This document shows, piece after piece, positions 60,120 through 64,000 of a stretch of 64,000 nt of DNA (within the stretch, counting starts at the first letter, position 1; every line of letters begins with the position of its first letter). Source of the DNA: Pelagibacteraceae bacterium AG-390-O04. Its GTDB lineage: Bacteria > Pseudomonadota > Alphaproteobacteria > Pelagibacterales > Pelagibacteraceae. The notes beneath the pieces are model-generated. The model made no database searches, was not told where the DNA came from, and was given only the letters and a program-made list of their open reading frames with translations. Both the position numbers and the translations under genes were made by a program. The stretch covers positions 62,001 through 126,000 of the forward strand of contig QCHE01000001.1 of NCBI GenBank assembly GCA_003278065.1, read 5' to 3'.

Positions 60120-60546
60120 TTTTTGGTTCTATATTTGATAGAGTATCTAGAATATATTTATTTTCCTTACATAAATTTTTACAAACTTCGATAAATTTTT
60201 TTGATAAATCTTTAACTTTAGAATAATTTGATTTTTCAAGACCTATTTTCATTAACATCAAAATAGCTTCTTCATTATTAGGTTCAATTAACAGTGTTGC
60301 ATCTAAATTTTTTTCTTCATCTTTTTTTTTTTCTTGCTGATTATAAATTTTTGCTAAATATAAATATGAATTTGAATCTTTAGGGTTAAAAACTATACTT
60401 CTTTCAAACATAAATTTTGCATCTTCATATTTTTTATCATTAAATAACTTTAAACCTTTCTCAAAAAAATTTTCACTTCCAATAGAATTCGTAAAAATGC
60501 TTAAAATTAAATAAAAAGATAAAATTAATTTAATAGTTGGTTTCAT
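60109..60546 (-). CDS. TPR-repeat protein
   Basis: 145 aa, signal peptide, TPR-like; between guaB and guaA. Confidence 0.65.
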   Translation of the reverse strand: MKPTIKLILSFYLILSIFTNSIGSENFFEKGLKLFNDKKYEDAKFMFERSIVFNPKDSNSYLYLAKIYNQQEKKKDEEKNLDATLLIEPNNEEAILMLMKIGLEKSNYSKVKDLSKKFIEVCKNLCKENKYILDTLSNIEPKNES

Positions 60547-60551
60547 AAATT

Positions 60552-61622
60552 CTAATTTTCATCTTTCACTATATCAACATTATGAACCATACTTTCATAA
60601 AATCCAGCCTTAGTAATTTTAACAAACTGTGGTTTTTTTCTTAGGTTTTTTATTTGTTTTGAACCTAGATAACCCATCGATGACCTTAAACCACCTATTA
60701 ACTTATATATTACATTCTCAACTTTACCTTTATATTTAGATAAACCCTCAACTCCTTCTGGTACATATTTTGAAACATCTATTTGTTTAGATTGAAAATA
60801 TCTATCAGCTGATCCTTTGTTCATTGCTCCTACTGAGCCCATGCCCCTAAAGCTTTTGAATAATTTTCCATTTTTTTTAATAAGTTTTCCAGGTGTTTCA
60901 TAAGTTCCTGCAAATAATGAACCTATCATCACAGCATCAGCACCTGCTGCAAATGCTTTTGCTAAATCACCAGAATATTTTATTCCACCATCAGAAATTA
61001 TTTTAATATTCTTATTTTTAACTCCTTTTCTTACATTAAGAATTGCACTTAATTGAGGAACACCAATTCCAGCTACTAATCGTGTTGTACATATAGAACC
61101 TGGGCCAATTCCAACTTTTAAAATATCAACACCCAATTCAAGCAAAAAATTTGCTGCTTCTGCGGTAGCTATATTTCCAGCACATAATGCTGTTTTCTTA
61201 TTTTTTTTCCTTTTAACAAATTTAATTATTTCAGAAACTTTTTTAGTGTGTCCATGAGCAGTATCAATAACTATCATATCAATGTTTTCTTTTAAAATAG
61301 CCGTTGCTCTCTCAAATTCTTTTGGACCTGCACCTACTGCAGCACCTACTATCAATTTTTTTTTTTTTACTTTTCTTATTTCTTGAACTTGTTTTTTTAT
61401 ATCTAAGTTTCGATGAATTACGCCAATACCACCAGCCTTACCAATAGCGATTGCCATTTTACTTTCGGTAACTGTATCCATAGCTGAAGACAATAGAGGA
61501 ATCTTTAATTTTAAAAAATTAGTTAAACTGATACTTGTATCAACCTCTGAGGGCAAAATATCAGAGTACTTTGGGATTAATGTAACGTCATCAAAGGTTA
61601 GTGCTTCTTTTATAGGAACCAT
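60552..61622 (-). CDS. guaB: IMP dehydrogenase lacking CBS domains
   Basis: 356 aa; [49 protein letters not shown]. Confidence 0.92.
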   Translation of the reverse strand: MVPIKEALTFDDVTLIPKYSDILPSEVDTSISLTNFLKLKIPLLSSAMDTVTESKMAIAIGKAGGIGVIHRNLDIKKQVQEIRKVKKKKLIVGAAVGAGPKEFERATAILKENIDMIVIDTAHGHTKKVSEIIKFVKRKKNKKTALCAGNIATAEAANFLLELGVDILKVGIGPGSICTTRLVAGIGVPQLSAILNVRKGVKNKNIKIISDGGIKYSGDLAKAFAAGADAVMIGSLFAGTYETPGKLIKKNGKLFKSFRGMGSVGAMNKGSADRYFQSKQIDVSKYVPEGVEGLSKYKGKVENVIYKLIGGLRSSMGYLGSKQIKNLRKKPQFVKITKAGFYESMVHNVDIVKDEN

Positions 61623-61659
61623 AATATTTTATATACGATTCCTTTTTTTTTTAAAGGAA

Positions 61660-62271
61660 CTATCTTAGTTTTTTACAAATTATAAAACTTTCTTTTGAAT
61701 CTTTCCTGCTCGAAAGTGGTTTAAAAACCTTAACTTCTTTAAAAATTTTTTTTCCAAGTGCGACAATTTCATTAAAGGTTCCTCCCATAAAAATTTTTGA
61801 AATAAAAAAACCCTCATTAGAAATCACCTCTTTAGAAAAATTCATTGCTTCTTTACATAATTCACCTGTTTGAATTGAGTCAATATTTTTAATCCCTGTT
61901 GTATTAACAGCCATATCTGACATCACCACATCTAAACTTTTTTTTATATGTTCTTTAATTTTTTTTTGAATATTAATTTCAGTGAAATCACCTTTTATTT
62001 GAATAGTATTTTCTATTTCTTCCATTTCTTTTAAATCTATAGAGATTATTTTTCCATTTTTTACAACTTTTGAAGCATATTGAGACCAGCTACCTGGTGC
62101 TGCACCAATATCTAAAATAGTAATTCCACCTTTAAAAATTTTAAACTTTTCATTAATTTCCATTAATTTATAAGCTGATCTTGCCCTATAACCATCGATT
62201 TTAGATTGACGAACGTAAATGTCTCGTCTTTGTTTATTTACCCAGTTTTTTGAAATCTTATTTTTTTTCAA
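61660..62271 (-). CDS. rlmE: 23S rRNA (uridine2552-2'-O)-methyltransferase
   Basis: 203 aa; RSAYKLMEINEKF, LDIGAAPGSWSQYA, VMSDMAVNTTG. Confidence 0.92.
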   Translation of the reverse strand: MKKNKISKNWVNKQRRDIYVRQSKIDGYRARSAYKLMEINEKFKIFKGGITILDIGAAPGSWSQYASKVVKNGKIISIDLKEMEEIENTIQIKGDFTEINIQKKIKEHIKKSLDVVMSDMAVNTTGIKNIDSIQTGELCKEAMNFSKEVISNEGFFISKIFMGGTFNEIVALGKKIFKEVKVFKPLSSRKDSKESFIICKKLR

Positions 62272-63179
62272 TTAGAATATCTAAGACTTTTTAAAATCTT
62301 TTTATGATTTAAGGTTTCAATTTCAATTTGAATAGTTTTATCCATTCTCATATCTTTTCCATTTTTCCAAATTCCAGCTGCAAGATGAATAATTCCTATT
62401 TTATAGTTAGGTAAATAGGGTTCTACAAATGTTTTTTTTTCCTCATCAAATTTAGGAAGTAAATTACTTGTAATCCAATTACAATTCAGTGGTAAAAATT
62501 CGGTTTTTAATTCATCAATATAAACAGACATATTAATAGCTAAACCTTCAGAACCAAAAATATTTCCAGCTTTTAAGGTTTGCTTAAGGTTATCCTGCCA
62601 AGATTTCCATCCTGGGGAATTTTTTTCTAGAGAAAAAACACCTATATTAATATGAGGTGCAAAAGCTAACTTTCGTGCTTTTTCGTAAGGAATTTTTGAT
62701 TTAACCGCATGTTTGAAATTTTGTGATTTTATTATTGCTAATTTTCCAAGTAACCAATTTACTTTAGAGGTAATTTTGTATCCAGGACCAATAGTTTGTG
62801 TGATGCCTAAATTTCCATTATCACATGCCTTAAAATATAAATCTATACACTTCCAATCATTTACCCAAGCATCACAATCTATCCATAAATATTTCTCATA
62901 ATTTGGAAAATATTTAGGTAAAAATGCTCTTGATACCTGGCTTTTCAGCCAATCTTTTCCTTTAACTTTATTAACTGGAACTTCAATATCCCACTCGGCT
63001 AATTTTATTTCATCTATTTTATTTGCTAATTTATTTTTTTGATCTTGAGTTAAGCCCGCATCTAAAATACAGATTGCAACATCTTTGCTTTCATCAAATT
63101 TTTTTATAGAATCTATCAATTCCTCGAGCAGAGGAAAATAATTTGCATCAGACAGAGATACGATTACATTTTTTTTCAT
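62268..63179 (-). CDS. glycosyltransferase-like protein (GT-A/GT8-like)
   Basis: 303 aa; NYEKYLWIDCDAWVNDWKCIDLY DxD-type motif. Confidence 0.6.
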   Translation of the reverse strand: MKKNVIVSLSDANYFPLLEELIDSIKKFDESKDVAICILDAGLTQDQKNKLANKIDEIKLAEWDIEVPVNKVKGKDWLKSQVSRAFLPKYFPNYEKYLWIDCDAWVNDWKCIDLYFKACDNGNLGITQTIGPGYKITSKVNWLLGKLAIIKSQNFKHAVKSKIPYEKARKLAFAPHINIGVFSLEKNSPGWKSWQDNLKQTLKAGNIFGSEGLAINMSVYIDELKTEFLPLNCNWITSNLLPKFDEEKKTFVEPYLPNYKIGIIHLAAGIWKNGKDMRMDKTIQIEIETLNHKKILKSLRYSN

Positions 63180-63983
63180 TAAAGTACATCTTCAAGGTCA
63201 TCATCATCTTGAATTCTGTCATTTTCATGTTGTTTTTTAATTTTTTTATAATGAAAAAAACTAATTGGAATTAACAGTAAATAAATAACAGCACTTATTG
63301 CTATAACATTAAATGTATATATCAATAAAAGACCGAAAAATAGAACTATGCTAAATAATAAAAAAATTGTTGTTCTTCTTGGAATTACAATTTTTTTAAA
63401 TGAATAAGTTGGAAATTTACTAATTAATAGAAATGAAGTTATAATAAAAAAAATTGGAACAATTACATCATAATTTAATGGATATAAATTAAAATTACTT
63501 AAACTTATAATTAATGGAGTTAAAACTAATACTCCACCTGCTGGAGAAGGAACTCCTTCAAAAAAATTATCTCTCCAAGAAGGCTCTTGATTAGAACTTA
63601 TATTAAATCTCGCCAATCTTAATGCAACACAAATCACGTAAATAAGACACAAAAGCCATCCAAATCTTCCAAGCGTATTTAGTTTCCAAAAAAAACATAA
63701 TAAATGCTGGAGCAACTCCAAAACTTATCATATCTGTTAAAGAATCTAATTCTTTTCCAACTTTTGAGGTACCTCTAATTAATCTTGCAATTCTTCCATC
63801 TAACCCATCGATCAATGCCGCAAAAATAATTGCTATCACCGCGAGTTCAAATCTTCCATCTAAAGCAAATCTGATTGATGTTAAACCAATACAAACTCCT
63901 ATAAGGGTTAGCATATTTGGTAAGATTACTCTTGCAGTTTTTTTATCTGCAACAATTTTAAAATTTTTTTTTTGTGGTTCCAT
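63179..63983 (-). pseudogene. pssA: CDP-diacylglycerol-serine O-phosphatidyltransferase split by a frameshift at A8/T8 (63688-63695)
   Basis: 5' part (63603-63983) carries DGLDGRIARLIRGTSKVGKELDSLTD; 3' part (63179-63721) continues ...FFWKLNTLGRFGWLLCLIYVICVALRLARFN...GVPSPAGG; removing one T restores a single frame. Confidence 0.8.
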
Positions 63984-64000
63984 TATTTTTTAGCTAACAA

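Noticed and set aside
61639-61657. TTCCTTT-T-run-AAAGGAA inverted repeat between guaB and rlmE
   Set aside because: Short, A/T dominated and adjacent to guaB start; could be chance, not strong enough to call a terminator.
63603-63721. Two overlapping independent genes at the right end
   Set aside because: Both translations are consecutive parts of PssA; a frameshift is the simpler explanation.
1-64000. tRNA, rRNA, tmRNA, prophage or transposase genes
   Set aside because: No cloverleaf, rRNA signature, integrase, phage structural or transposase ORF recognised by eye; a tRNAscan/Infernal run would be decisive.

Overview
AT-rich, densely packed bacterial chromosome segment. Gene content, very short or overlapping intergenic spacers, and a tandem glycine riboswitch upstream of gcvT suggest a SAR11/Pelagibacterales-type alphaproteobacterium (inference; no 16S is visible). 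The backbone is housekeeping: surA(partial)-pdxA-rsmA, gmk-acpP-fabG-fabD, rpsF-rpsR-rplI-dnaB, cvpA-purF, gshA-gshB, cmk, panB-guaA-guaB, rlmE, pssA. Metabolic modules are an ectoine/polar amino-acid type ABC transporter, a DMT transporter/creatinase/glycine-amidinotransferase-like operon, moeA/mobA plus an NAD-linked molybdenum formate dehydrogenase, selO, a TspO/SDR/DUF3833/CFA-synthase/DUF1365/FAD-oxidoreductase lipid-modification cluster, gcvTHP, pxpABC and a TRAP transporter. The most unusual locus is about 23377-27020. A 1033-aa single-polypeptide restriction-modification protein is flanked by a ~50-bp direct repeat and sits inside a duplicated 5' end of a small gene. An array of four 10-bp CACACTA repeats and a perfect hairpin lie at the left junction, and no recombinase is visible. 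Other notable signals are a dnaX-like A-AAA-AAG slippery site in a heptad-repeat coiled-coil gene, a homopolymer frameshift in pssA, hairpins directly 3' of both transporter binding-protein genes, convergent genes sharing stop-codon bases, and a CBS-less IMP dehydrogenase.
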